This document shows, piece after piece, positions 44,715 through 52,283 of a stretch of 64,000 nt of DNA. Every line of letters starts with the position of its first letter. Position 1 is the stretch's first letter. Source of the stretch: Croceibacterium_A sp035626815 (GTDB lineage Bacteria > Pseudomonadota > Alphaproteobacteria > Sphingomonadales > Sphingomonadaceae); the NCBI GenBank assembly GCA_035626815.1, contig DASPMY010000027.1:1-64000 (forward strand), read 5' to 3'. The notes below the pieces were generated by a model. It was not told the origin of the DNA. It made no database searches and saw only the letters and a program-made list of their open reading frames with translations. The translations under genes and the position numbers were made by a program.

Positions 44715-45755
44715 ATGAGCGATGCCGCAGTAGCCGTTGCCGCACCCGAGCCGGTCGTGCCGGAGCCGGTCGCGACCCGGAAGAACGACGATCCCACCGT
44801 CGCCAGCCTGATGTCGCCGCCGGTCGGCGTGTTCAAGCCGGGCACCACCGTGGCCGAGGCGACCGAGCAGCTGCGCGAGCAGGTCAAGACCGCCTTCGTC
44901 ACCTACCTCTACGTGGTCGACGACGGCGGGCGCCTCCTGGGCCTGGTGGTGATGCGCGAGATGCTGCTCGCCAAGCCCGAGGACACGCTCGAATCGATCA
45001 TGCTGCGCGACCTGTTCGTGCTCGAGCGCGACATGCCGCTCGACGATGCGCTGCGCGCCGCGCTGTACAAGCACTTCCCGGTCTATCCGGTGGTCGACGC
45101 CGGCGGCCGCCTCGTCGGCCTGGTGCGCGGGCCGGAGCTGTTCGCCAACCGCGCGGTCGAGATCAGCGCCCAGGCCGGCGCGATGGTCGGCGTCGAGAAG
45201 GAGGAGCGGCTGGGCACGCCGGTCATGCGCAGCTTGCGGCTGCGGCACCCGTGGCTGCAGATCAACCTGCTGACCGCGTTCGTCGCCGCCGCGGTCGTCG
45301 GGGTGTTCGAGGATACCCTGAGCCGCCTCGTCATCCTCGCGGTGTTCCTCCCCGTGATGGCCGGGCAGACGGGCAACACCGGCTGCCAGGCGCTCGCGGT
45401 CACGCTGCGCGGGATGACGCTCGGCGACGTGCAGCCGGGCGCCGAGGCGGGGCTGGTGCGCAAGGAAGGGCTGCTCGGGCTGGTCAACGGCGCGCTCGTC
45501 GGCCTGACCGCCGGCGCGGGCATGTACATCTACGCCAACATGCAGGGCGAGCCGGGCCCCCTGTGGTTCGGCTTCGTGGTGTTCGTCTCGATGATCGCCG
45601 CGTGCACCGCCAGCGGCATCGCCGGCGCGCTGATCCCGCTGACGCTGAAGAAGCTCGGCGCCGACCCGGCGACCGCCTCGAGCATCTTCCTGACCACCGC
45701 CAGCGACGTCACCAGCATGGGCATCTTCCTGACGCTGGCGACGGTCATGCTGTGA
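44715..45755 (+). CDS. MgtE-like magnesium transporter, short form
   Basis: A 346-residue protein with two CBS domains (about 30-150: VASLMSPPVGVFKPGTTVAE, VTYLYVVDDGGRLLGLVVM, HFPVYPVVDAGGRLVGLV) and a five-helix MgtE membrane domain (LPVMAGQTGNTGCQAL carries the pore motif; STVxxD-type end TTASDVTSMGIFL). The superhelical N-domain of full MgtE (about 130 residues) is missing, so Mg sensing depends only on the CBS pair. Start ATG 44715 with GGGGGAG upstream. It overlaps the next gene on the other strand by 11 nt. Confidence 0.9.
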   Translation: MSDAAVAVAAPEPVVPEPVATRKNDDPTVASLMSPPVGVFKPGTTVAEATEQLREQVKTAFVTYLYVVDDGGRLLGLVVMREMLLAKPEDTLESIMLRDLFVLERDMPLDDALRAALYKHFPVYPVVDAGGRLVGLVRGPELFANRAVEISAQAGAMVGVEKEERLGTPVMRSLRLRHPWLQINLLTAFVAAAVVGVFEDTLSRLVILAVFLPVMAGQTGNTGCQALAVTLRGMTLGDVQPGAEAGLVRKEGLLGLVNGALVGLTAGAGMYIYANMQGEPGPLWFGFVVFVSMIAACTASGIAGALIPLTLKKLGADPATASSIFLTTASDVTSMGIFLTLATVML

Positions 45756-46284
45756 CCGGCCGGCGCGGGCGGGCGATATCGAGCGGGGCGCCCGCGGCGA
45801 GCCAGTCCGCGGTCTCGCGCGGTGTCTTCAGGTCGATCACCGGGAGCCCCGATCGCGCGATCCGCGCCTCGCGCCGCGGCAGCACGTCCTTGCGATAGCG
45901 CCAGGCGTAGCGCAGGAACTCGGGGTCGAGGCGCTCGGGGCAGCCCGCCGCCATGTCGGGCCGGGTGGTCCCGAGCCGGCTGAGCGAGCGCCACAGGAGG
46001 CGCGGGAAGAACACCCGCCGCGGATAGTCGAGGTTGACCGCCATCTGCGCGCGCTCGAGCCGGCGGGCGAGGGTGCTGCCGTAGTTGCCGTCCATCACCC
46101 ACCGCGGGCGGGCGATCAGCTGCTCGACCCGCGAGTGCCACTCCGCCGGATCGGGCTCTCGCCAGCCGGCCCGCCAGTACTCCTTGTCGAGGTGGACGAC
46201 CGGCAGCCCGAGCATCTCGCCGAGCCGTGCCGCGAGCGTCGACTTGCCCGCCCCGCACGGCCCGAGGACGAGAATGCGCTCCAT
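45745..46284 (-). CDS. P-loop nucleotide kinase-like protein (FlaR / topology-modulation type)
   Basis: A 179-residue P-loop protein. The Walker A is GPCGAGKSTLAARLG (8-18), followed by LGLPVVHLDKEYWR and W-V-M-D-G-N-Y, the pattern of proteins annotated as DNA topology modulation (FlaR) and related to adenylate kinases. The true substrate is unknown. It sits 4 nt downstream of pth and is probably in its operon. Confidence 0.8.
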   Translation of the reverse strand: MERILVLGPCGAGKSTLAARLGEMLGLPVVHLDKEYWRAGWREPDPAEWHSRVEQLIARPRWVMDGNYGSTLARRLERAQMAVNLDYPRRVFFPRLLWRSLSRLGTTRPDMAAGCPERLDPEFLRYAWRYRKDVLPRREARIARSGLPVIDLKTPRETADWLAAGAPLDIARPRRPVTA

Positions 46285-46288
46285 CGCC

Positions 46289-46858
46289 TCAGTCCTGCTG
46301 GCGCAGCGCCACGTCGCTCATGAAGCGGGCGTCCTCGCCTTGCGCGAGCCATTCGGCCTCGGCGCCGATCGCGGCGAGCATGTCGGTCAGCGGGTCGATC
46401 TCGGCCTTGGCGTAGTTGCCGAGCACGTAGCCGGTCACCCGGGCCTTGTGGCCCGGGTGGCCGATGCCGAGGCGCACCCGGCGGAATTCCGGCCCCAAGT
46501 GCTGGTCGATCGAGCGCAGCCCGTTGTGCCCCGCGGTGCCGCCGCCGGTCTTCACCTTGACCTTGAACGGGGCGAGGTCGAGCTCGTCGTGGAACACCGT
46601 GAGCGCGTCCATTTCGAGCTTGTAGAAGCGCAGCGCCTCGCCGACCGCGCGGCCGCTCTCGTTCATGAACGTCGCCGGCTTGAACAGCAGCACGCGGATG
46701 CCGGAAATGCGGCCTTCCTGCAGCCAGCCCTGGAACTTTTTCTGCACCGGGCCGAAGCCGTGCATCTCGGCGATCACGTCGAGCGCCATGAAGCCGACGT
46801 TGTGCCGGTGCATCGCGTATTGCGGACCGGGATTGCCGAGGCCGACCCAGAGCTGCAT
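46289..46858 (-). CDS. pth: Peptidyl-tRNA hydrolase
   Basis: A 189-residue enzyme that recycles tRNA from prematurely released peptidyl-tRNA. Motifs are VGLGNPGPQY with the substrate Asn, HRHNVGFM with the catalytic His, KPATFMNESG, and FHDELDL with the catalytic Asp, then GGGTAGHNGLRSI. The ATG at 46858 begins the fold directly. It is downstream of rplY, the usual rplY-pth pair, with an 86-bp palindromic repeat between them. Confidence 0.96.
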   Translation of the reverse strand: MQLWVGLGNPGPQYAMHRHNVGFMALDVIAEMHGFGPVQKKFQGWLQEGRISGIRVLLFKPATFMNESGRAVGEALRFYKLEMDALTVFHDELDLAPFKVKVKTGGGTAGHNGLRSIDQHLGPEFRRVRLGIGHPGHKARVTGYVLGNYAKAEIDPLTDMLAAIGAEAEWLAQGEDARFMSDVALRQQD

Positions 46859-46862
46859 GTCT

Positions 46863-46948
46863 CCCCTCCCCTTCAGGGGAGGGGCCGGGGGTGGGGCATG
46901 TGCCCCATCGACAGCCCCCACCCCAACCCCTCCCCTGAAGGGGAGGGG
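46863..46948. repeat. Nested palindromic repeat between rplY and pth
   Basis: Left arm 46863-46884 (CCCCTCCCCTTCAGGGGAGG and two more G) and right arm 46927-46948 are each self-complementary hairpins and are inverted copies of one another. The symmetry extends into GGGGGTGGGG / CCCCCACCCC. No T-tract. It could separate or stabilise the rplY-pth transcript. Confidence 0.85.
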
Positions 46949-46960
46949 CTCAGGCGGCCA

Positions 46961-47614
46961 TTAGCCCTCGGCTTCGTCCTCGCCCTCGGCTTCCGCTTCG
47001 GTTTCGGGGGCCTCGCCTTCGGTCACCGGCGCGGCTTCCTGCTTCATCGCCGACGGGGCGACCACGGTGGCGATGGTGAAGTCGCGATCGGTGATCGCGC
47101 TCGTCGAGCCTTCGGGCAGCGTCACGTGGCTGATGTGGATCGAATCGCCGATGTCGAGCCCGGCGAGGTCGAGCGAGATCTCGTCGGGGATCTTGTCCGA
47201 TTCGCAGACCAGCTCGAGCTCGTGGCGGACGATGTTGAGCACGCCGCCCTTCTTGAGCCCGGGGCTGTCGTCCTCGTTGGCGAACACCACCGGCACGGCG
47301 ACCTGGATCTTGGCGTCCTTCGACAGCCGCAGGAAATCGACATGGGTCGGGCGGTCGGTGACCGGGTGCAGGGCGACGTCCTTGGGCAGGGCGCGCACCG
47401 ACCGGCCGCCGACCTCGACCATCACGATCGAGTTCATGAAGTGGCCGGTGCCGAGCTGGCGCATCAGCTCCTTGGCCTCGACGTGGATCGCCACGGGTTG
47501 TTCCTTGCCGCCGTAGATCACGGCGGGGACACGGCCTTCGCGACGCAGTGCACGGGAGGCTCCCTTGCCAGCCCGTTCGCGCAGCTCGGCCGGCAGGGTC
47601 AGAGCTTCGCTCAT
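46961..47614 (-). CDS. rplY: 50S ribosomal protein L25 (Ctc form)
   Basis: A 217-residue L25/general stress protein, binding 5S rRNA. The L25 domain (1-95) begins MSEALTLPAELRERAGKGASRALRREGRVPAVIYGG. The C-terminal Ctc-type beta domain (about 100-190) includes VAVPVVFANEDDSPGLKKGG. A Glu/Ala-rich acidic tail ends it. Length matches alphaproteobacterial two-domain L25. Upstream of pth. Confidence 0.96.
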   Translation of the reverse strand: MSEALTLPAELRERAGKGASRALRREGRVPAVIYGGKEQPVAIHVEAKELMRQLGTGHFMNSIVMVEVGGRSVRALPKDVALHPVTDRPTHVDFLRLSKDAKIQVAVPVVFANEDDSPGLKKGGVLNIVRHELELVCESDKIPDEISLDLAGLDIGDSIHISHVTLPEGSTSAITDRDFTIATVVAPSAMKQEAAPVTEGEAPETEAEAEGEDEAEG

Positions 47615-47721
47615 CTCAGTTGCCTTTCGAATGCGTTAGGTATGCTTCTCCGCCACGCCTCCAGGGATGACCATGACGGGAAGCGCGCGCCCCTAGGCGA
47701 AATGACCGCGCCGCGCAAGGG

Positions 47722-48579
47722 TTACTGGATGCGCCGGACCGCATAGCCGCGCGCGGCGAGCAGCGCCGGCAGGCCGTCCGGGCCGAGCATGTGGCCGGCG
47801 CCGACCGCCACCAGCGGCCGCCGGTCGGCGCGCAGCAGCTCGGCGATCCGCGCCGCCCACGCGCGGTTGCGCCCGGTCAGCAGCGCCTCGCGCAGCTCGG
47901 GGTCGGCGAGCATGCCCTCGCGCGTCTCGCGCTCGAGCGCCGCGAGGTCGCCGGCGAGCCAGGCAGCGACCAGCGCGCGCTCCTCGGCCGGGCCGTCCTC
48001 GCGCGCAGCTTCCTGCAGCAGCCCGGCCTGGTCGGCCTCGGGCAGCCGGTCGAAGATGGCGAACTGCCCGGCGAAGCCTTCGAGCGCGATGACCGGCAGG
48101 CCTTCGCCGAGCAGCGCGCGATCGACGCCGTTGCCGCTGTCGCCCTCGCGCGTCGCATTGGCGATCTGCAGCGCGGCGGCCCAGCTCTCGGTCTCGGCGA
48201 AGTCGGCCTCCGCCAGCCCCGCGCGCGCGAGCGCGGCCGCCAGCGCCGGGCGGTCGGCGGGGGCGACCCGACTCAGCAGCGGCGGCAGGCCGGGGCTCGA
48301 GGCAACCGCCGCGAAAGCGCCGGCCGCGGCGCCGGGCTCGCCGAGGTTGGCGACCTCGACCACCAGCACGCCGGTCCGCTCGAGCACCGAGGCCAGCCGC
48401 GGCGTGCGCCATCGGGTGCCGTCGGGCAGCGCGTGGACGGTGCCGAACAGCCAGCCGGTCTCGCCGCGCGGCCCGGAGACTTCCCACAGCGCGGGGGTGG
48501 GCTCGCGGGCCCCGCTGTCGCCGCAGGCGGCGAGCCACACCGCGCCCGCCAGCGCCAGGAGGAGCCGGACTAGCGCCAG
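47722..48579 (-). CDS. TraB/GumN-family lipoprotein, copy 2
   Basis: A 285-residue protein of the TraB/GumN (DUF, Tiki-like) family: WLFGTVHALPDGTRW near residue 42 and VAVGAGHMLGPDGLPALLAARGY near the C-terminus hold the GTVH and GAGH motifs of these putative metalloproteases. A lipoprotein signal LLLALAGAVWLAAC precedes. No ATG, GTG or TTG lies before the signal; the only fitting start is a CTG at 48579, overlapping the upstream gene stop by 10 nt and preceded by GAAGG. The start is therefore tentative. It is a tandem paralogue of the next gene upstream. Confidence 0.78.
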   Translation of the reverse strand: MALVRLLLALAGAVWLAACGDSGAREPTPALWEVSGPRGETGWLFGTVHALPDGTRWRTPRLASVLERTGVLVVEVANLGEPGAAAGAFAAVASSPGLPPLLSRVAPADRPALAAALARAGLAEADFAETESWAAALQIANATREGDSGNGVDRALLGEGLPVIALEGFAGQFAIFDRLPEADQAGLLQEAAREDGPAEERALVAAWLAGDLAALERETREGMLADPELREALLTGRNRAWAARIAELLRADRRPLVAVGAGHMLGPDGLPALLAARGYAVRRIQ

Positions 48580-49466
48580 ACGCGGGTGACCTTCACGCCG
48601 CGCCGGCGCAGCTGCTCCTGCACGCTCCCGGCGCCGGCGAGGTGGCCGGCGCCGACGGCGATGAACACCGTCCCCGGCTGGTCGAGCCGGCGCTCGATCC
48701 ACCCGGCCCAGTTGGCGTTGCGCTCGGTCAGCAGCCGGGCATAGAGCACCGGGTCGGTCAGCTCGGCGTTCATCAGGTTGGCCAGCTCGGCGGCGTCGCC
48801 CTCGACCCATTCGGCGACCATCGCGTCGAGCGTGGTGGTGGCCTGGTCCATCTTCTCGATTGTCTCGTCGAGGAACGCCAGCTGCGCTCCCACCGGCAGC
48901 CCGTCGAACAGCATGATCTGCTGGTCGAGCGATTCGAGCGCGCCGCGCGTCTTGCCCTCGGCCTTGCCGCCGAGCGACATCTCGACCCCGCTCTGCGTGT
49001 CGTAGCCCGAGCGCAGCAGCGGCAGCAGCGACAGCGTCATCGCCGCGAACCACGGCTCGAGCCGGTCGAGCGCCTCGACCGGCAGGCCGAGGCCGACCAG
49101 CGCCGCCTCGTACTCCATGCGGTCCTCGTCGCTCATCATCGCCCGCAGCGACTGGCCCTCGGGCAGCATGCCGGCCGACTGGAGCGCCTGCGCCGAGCCG
49201 GCGGCGTCGGAGATGTCGACCTCGGTCACCAGCGCGTCGGAGGCGGCGAAGGCCCGCGCGATCCGCGCGTCGAACCACTCCTTGTCCTTGGGCAGCGCGT
49301 GGACGGTGCCGAACAGGTAGATCGTCGTGTCCTTGTCCGCCACCCGCCACAGCGCCGGCCCCGCCACCGCGCCGGGCGGCGGCGTCTCGACGCGCGGCCC
49401 GGTGGCGCAGCCGGCCAGGGCCAGCGACAAGGCGGTGGCGGAAGCAATCAGGCGCTTCAGCTTCAT
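48570..49466 (-). CDS. TraB/GumN-family lipoprotein, copy 1
   Basis: A 298-residue lipoprotein: signal MKLKRLIASATALSLALAGC with lipobox LAGC. The family motifs are YLFGTVHALPKDKEW and FIAVGAGHLAGAGSVQEQLRRRGVKV. These proteins are predicted periplasmic or membrane-tethered proteases related to animal Tiki and plasmid TraB; substrates are unknown. The ATG at 49466 begins the signal peptide. It precedes a second, diverged copy (about 30% apparent similarity by eye), probably a local duplication. Confidence 0.88.
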   Translation of the reverse strand: MKLKRLIASATALSLALAGCATGPRVETPPPGAVAGPALWRVADKDTTIYLFGTVHALPKDKEWFDARIARAFAASDALVTEVDISDAAGSAQALQSAGMLPEGQSLRAMMSDEDRMEYEAALVGLGLPVEALDRLEPWFAAMTLSLLPLLRSGYDTQSGVEMSLGGKAEGKTRGALESLDQQIMLFDGLPVGAQLAFLDETIEKMDQATTTLDAMVAEWVEGDAAELANLMNAELTDPVLYARLLTERNANWAGWIERRLDQPGTVFIAVGAGHLAGAGSVQEQLRRRGVKVTRVWR

Positions 49467-49504
49467 GCGGCGTGGTCCTTCGAATTCGGCGGGCATGTAG
49501 GCGC

Positions 49505-50164
49505 TCAACGGGACCGGCGCCAGAACCAGCCGGCCCCGAATAGACCTATCACCGCCAGATAGATGACCATCGTCTCGGGAGCGGGGACCAGGCCGGCGCG
49601 CCACGCGAGCCACCAGGCCGGGGTAACGAACGCGTACAGGTAAAGCGCGGCGATCCCCCCGAACTTGTAGGCCTCCACTTCGTGCTCATCGATGCTGCGA
49701 TGCCAGTGCCACGAGATCACCGGCACGATCAGCAGCCAGACGGCGATCGCCGGGATGACGACCGCCGGCGGCATCGGGCCGTTCGAGAACAGCGCGAACG
49801 GATCGTCCAGGCTGACCGCGCCGAGCGACAACACCGCGCCGAGCACCGCGCCGAGCACGCCCGCCAGCATCAGCAGGTTGTTGGCCTTGCGGGTGTTGGG
49901 CGACATCGGCTCCTCGGGGCCAGCCCACGGCTTGAGCTTCATCAGCCCCCACAGCGAGAGCAGCGCCGCGGCGATGGCGACCGCGACCAGCAGCGCGACC
50001 ACAGGGACATCGGTATCGCTGCCCGGCTCGAGCACGGCCACGCCGGCGCCGATCACCGCGCCGATGGCGAACAGCAGGATCATGCCGAACAGCACCGCCA
50101 GCGCCACTTTCTTCACCCCGGCCGGGCGGTCCTCGCCGCGCCGGTCCTCACTCATGGCCATCAT
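49505..50164 (-). CDS. Polytopic membrane protein of unknown function, third gene of the XRE module
   Basis: A 219-residue protein with about six transmembrane helices (starting VALAVLFGMILLFAIGAVIG; last VIYLAVIGLFGAGWFW) and a cytoplasmic charged N-terminus. Function is not recognised. GAGGAG lies 7 nt upstream of the ATG at 50164, and the gene overlaps the XRE regulator by 17 nt. Pairing of a small XRE regulator with a membrane protein in one operon is widespread, but its role is not established. Confidence 0.78.
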   Translation of the reverse strand: MMAMSEDRRGEDRPAGVKKVALAVLFGMILLFAIGAVIGAGVAVLEPGSDTDVPVVALLVAVAIAAALLSLWGLMKLKPWAGPEEPMSPNTRKANNLLMLAGVLGAVLGAVLSLGAVSLDDPFALFSNGPMPPAVVIPAIAVWLLIVPVISWHWHRSIDEHEVEAYKFGGIAALYLYAFVTPAWWLAWRAGLVPAPETMVIYLAVIGLFGAGWFWRRSR

Positions 50165-50345
50165 TGAAAATCTCCTCGATCGATGCGTTGAACAGGCGGG
50201 CGATGCGGAAGGCCAGCGGCAGCGAGGGATCGTGCTTGCCGGTCTCGATCGCGTTGACGGCCTGGCGCGAGACGTCGAGCCGCAGCCCGAGCTCGGCCTG
50301 GCTCCAGTTGCGCTCGGCGCGCAGGACCTTGAGGCGGTTGTTCAT
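50148..50345 (-). CDS. Small XRE-family (Cro/CI) regulator
   Basis: A 65-residue helix-turn-helix protein: LKVLRAERNWSQAELGLRLD and VSRQAVNAIETGKHDPSLPLA form the DNA-binding fold, followed by AFRIARLFNASIEEIF. It has no ligand domain. ATG 50345 overlaps the upstream membrane-protein stop (ATGA), so its translation is probably coupled. CTGAC/GTCAG palindromes near the operon promoter are candidate operators. It resembles the YgzD-type autoregulated proteins. Confidence 0.88.
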   Translation of the reverse strand: MNNRLKVLRAERNWSQAELGLRLDVSRQAVNAIETGKHDPSLPLAFRIARLFNASIEEIFNDGHE

Positions 50346-50761
50346 CGAACCGTGCCTGTAATGCGGGTGTAGAGGTAGCCGAGCGACCACGCGCCGAGCG
50401 CCATCGCGACCACGGTCAGGCCGTGCAGCGGGCCGACGTTGTCGGCGAACAGCGCTTCCCAGAACGAGGCGCTCAAGACGAGCGCGACCATTCCGATCAG
50501 CGCCGACCTGGCAAGCGTCTGATTGACGTACTCGTCCCGGTTGCCGCGCTCGCCGCGCATCGTCGCCGCGGCCATCGTGACGGCCGCCGCGAGCAATCCG
50601 AGGAGCGTGGCGCCGGCGCGCAGCGGCGGCTCGGTCGCGGCGATCGCCGGAGCCCCGTGCCCCGAGGCGAGCGCCAGGAAAAGAACGCTGCCGACACCCG
50701 TCAGCGCGAAGATCACGTCGTGCACGACTGGAGAGTTCAGCTTCTTGGCGAATCGGGGCAT
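50342..50761 (-). CDS. Four-helix membrane protein, first gene of the XRE module
   Basis: A 139-residue protein with four predicted transmembrane helices (about 17-36, 48-67, 82-103 and 111-131). The sequence between them, MRGERGNRDEYVNQTLARSA, is charged. It belongs to no family I recognise with certainty. The ATG at 50761 is preferred over an upstream one at 50803, which would overlap the promoter palindrome. It overlaps the XRE gene by 4 nt. Confidence 0.75.
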   Translation of the reverse strand: MPRFAKKLNSPVVHDVIFALTGVGSVLFLALASGHGAPAIAATEPPLRAGATLLGLLAAAVTMAAATMRGERGNRDEYVNQTLARSALIGMVALVLSASFWEALFADNVGPLHGLTVVAMALGAWSLGYLYTRITGTVR

Positions 50762-50783
50762 CGTTGTTGCCTTGTCGTGTGTA

Positions 50784-50850
50784 CCTGACGGAATGTCAGG
50801 CATGCCCGACTATATGTCGCGATTCGCTGACTATGTCAACACTACCTGAC
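50784..50850 (-). promoter_or_regulatory. Promoter and paired operators of the XRE module
   Basis: On the minus strand TTGACA (50834-50839) and CATATA (50811-50816) are 17 nt apart. CTGAC-TAT-GTCAA (50827-50839) overlaps the -35, CCTGAC-GGAAT-GTCAGG (50784-50800) lies at about the start site, and an extra CCTGAC half-site is at 50845-50850. This layout fits autorepression by the XRE protein. The glyQ gene begins on the other side, at 50914. Confidence 0.75.
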
Positions 50851-50913
50851 AAAAAGCCAGCGCTGGTTGCAGCCATTGACGGGTTTCGGGCCGTGCGCCA
50901 TGGCCGCGCGGCG

Positions 50914-51813
50914 ATGAGCAGGGACCCGGCGCGCAGCTTCCAGGACATGATCCTGACGCTCCACGACTACTGGAGCGCGCAAGGCTGCCTGATCCTCCAG
51001 CCCTACGACATGCGCATGGGCGCGGGCACCTTCCATCCCGCGACCACCTTGCGCGCGCTCGGGCCCGAGCCGTGGAACGCGGCGTTCGTCCAGCCGTGCC
51101 GCCGGCCGACCGACGGGCGCTACGGCGAGAACCCCAACCGGCTGCAGCACTATTACCAGTACCAGGTGATCCTCAAGCCGAGCCCGCCCGACTTGCAGGA
51201 CCTCTATCTCAAGAGCCTCGCGACAATCGGTATCGACCCCTTGAAGCACGACATCCGCTTCGTCGAGGACGACTGGGAATCTCCCACGCTCGGCGCCTGG
51301 GGGCTCGGCTGGGAAGTGTGGTGCGACGGGATGGAGGTGACCCAGTTCACCTATTTCCAGCAGATGGGCGGGTTCGACTGCAAGCCGGTCGCGGGCGAGC
51401 TGACGTACGGGCTCGAGCGGCTGGCGATGTACATCCAGAACAAGGACAACGTGTTCGATCTCGACTTCAACGGGCGGGGAGTGACTTACGGCGACGTGTT
51501 CCTCGAGAACGAGCGGCAGATGTCGCAGTGGAACTTCGAGGTCGCCGACACCGCGGCGCTGTTCGACTTGTTCGCCAAGGCCGAGGCCGAATGCCGCAAC
51601 TGCCTCGCGAACGGCGTCCCGATCGCCGCCTACGAGCAGGCGGTCGAGGCGAGCCACGTGTTCAACCTGCTCCAGGCCCGCGGGGTGATCAGCGTCCAGG
51701 AGCGCGCCAGCTACATGGCCCGCGTCCGCGACCTCGCCCGCGGCAGCTGCGAGGCCCACATGGCCCGCGAAGCCGACCGCTGGGCCGCCGACTACCCAGG
51801 GTGGGCGGCGTGA
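50914..51813 (+). CDS. glyQ: Glycyl-tRNA synthetase, alpha subunit
   Basis: A 299-residue class IIc synthetase subunit, which activates glycine; works as alpha2-beta2 with GlyS. It contains SFQDMILTLHDYWSAQGCLILQPYD, GAGTFHPATTLRALGPEPW, YYQYQVILKPSP and FTYFQQMGGFDC. The ATG at 50914 (MSRDPARSFQDM) was preferred over longer frames that run through the XRE operators. Its stop overlaps the GTG of the DUF559 gene (GTGA), inserting that gene between the two synthetase genes. Confidence 0.96.
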   Translation: MSRDPARSFQDMILTLHDYWSAQGCLILQPYDMRMGAGTFHPATTLRALGPEPWNAAFVQPCRRPTDGRYGENPNRLQHYYQYQVILKPSPPDLQDLYLKSLATIGIDPLKHDIRFVEDDWESPTLGAWGLGWEVWCDGMEVTQFTYFQQMGGFDCKPVAGELTYGLERLAMYIQNKDNVFDLDFNGRGVTYGDVFLENERQMSQWNFEVADTAALFDLFAKAEAECRNCLANGVPIAAYEQAVEASHVFNLLQARGVISVQERASYMARVRDLARGSCEAHMAREADRWAADYPGWAA

Positions 51814-52283
51814 GCAGCGACTTAAATCCTCCCCGGCACGGGGAGGGGGACCGCGCGCAGCGCGGTGGAGGGGGCTCTCGGTTTGCGCGCCGCCCGCAGA
51901 CCTACGCCGCCCGCAAGCTGCGCCGCGAGATGACGCTGCCCGAAGGCTTGCTGTGGCAACGGCTGCGCGGCAAGCAAACCGGCTTCAAGTTCCGCTCCCA
52001 GCACCCGATCGGGCCATACGTGGTCGATTTCTACTGCTCGAGCGCGCGCCTGGTCGTCGAAGTCGACGGCCGCGCTCATGACAACGCCGGTCGGATCGAG
52101 CGCGATCGTGCCCGCGACCGGTTCCTGATCGAACGCGGCTACGAGGTGCTCCATCTTCCCGCTGCCGACATTCTCCGCGATCTCGACAGCGCCATCGCCG
52201 CCATCGTTGCGCAGGCGGAGAGCCCCCTCCGTCAGCCGTTGCGCGGCTGCCACCTCCCCGCGAGCGGGGAGGATTTGCAATGA
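51810..52283 (+). CDS. DUF559 nuclease-fold protein enclosed by palindromic arms
   Basis: A 157-residue protein. The core (about 35-135) is a DUF559/Vsr-like endonuclease-fold domain: RKLRREMTLPEGLLWQRLRG, FKFRSQHPIGPYVVDFYCSS and RLVVEVDGRAHD. The last gives the E-V-D and the first the conserved Glu of the fold, followed by FLIERGYEVLHLPAADIL. Residues 5-24 and the last 20 are encoded by two inverted palindromic arms (51824-51879, 52218-52276), so the gene occupies the interior of a palindromic element. It overlaps glyQ (GTGA) and glyS (ATGA), so all three are coupled. Whether it moves its own DNA is a hypothesis. Confidence 0.85.
   Translation: MSSDLNPPRHGEGDRAQRGGGGSRFARRPQTYAARKLRREMTLPEGLLWQRLRGKQTGFKFRSQHPIGPYVVDFYCSSARLVVEVDGRAHDNAGRIERDRARDRFLIERGYEVLHLPAADILRDLDSAIAAIVAQAESPLRQPLRGCHLPASGEDLQ
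51824..51879. repeat. Left arm of the DUF559 element
   Basis: AAATCCTCCCC...GGGGAGG hairpin, then CCGCGCGCAGCGCGG, then GGAGGGGGCTCTC. It is the inverted counterpart of 52218-52276 and resembles the left halves of the two palindromes in glyS. Confidence 0.85.
52218..52276. repeat. Right arm of the DUF559 element
   Basis: GAGAGCCCCCTCC...CCTCCCCGCGAGCGGGGAGG and ATTT: the reverse complement matches the left arm at its outer and inner ends. It encodes the last 20 residues of the DUF559 protein, ending SGEDLQ, and finishes 3 nt before the glyS ATG. Confidence 0.85.

Noticed and set aside
46863..46948. CRISPR-like repeat array
   Set aside because: Only two inverted arms and no regularly spaced direct repeats or cas genes anywhere in the window.
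51810..52283. Restriction-modification system around DUF559
   Set aside because: No methyltransferase or specificity gene nearby; the protein is a lone small nuclease-fold protein.
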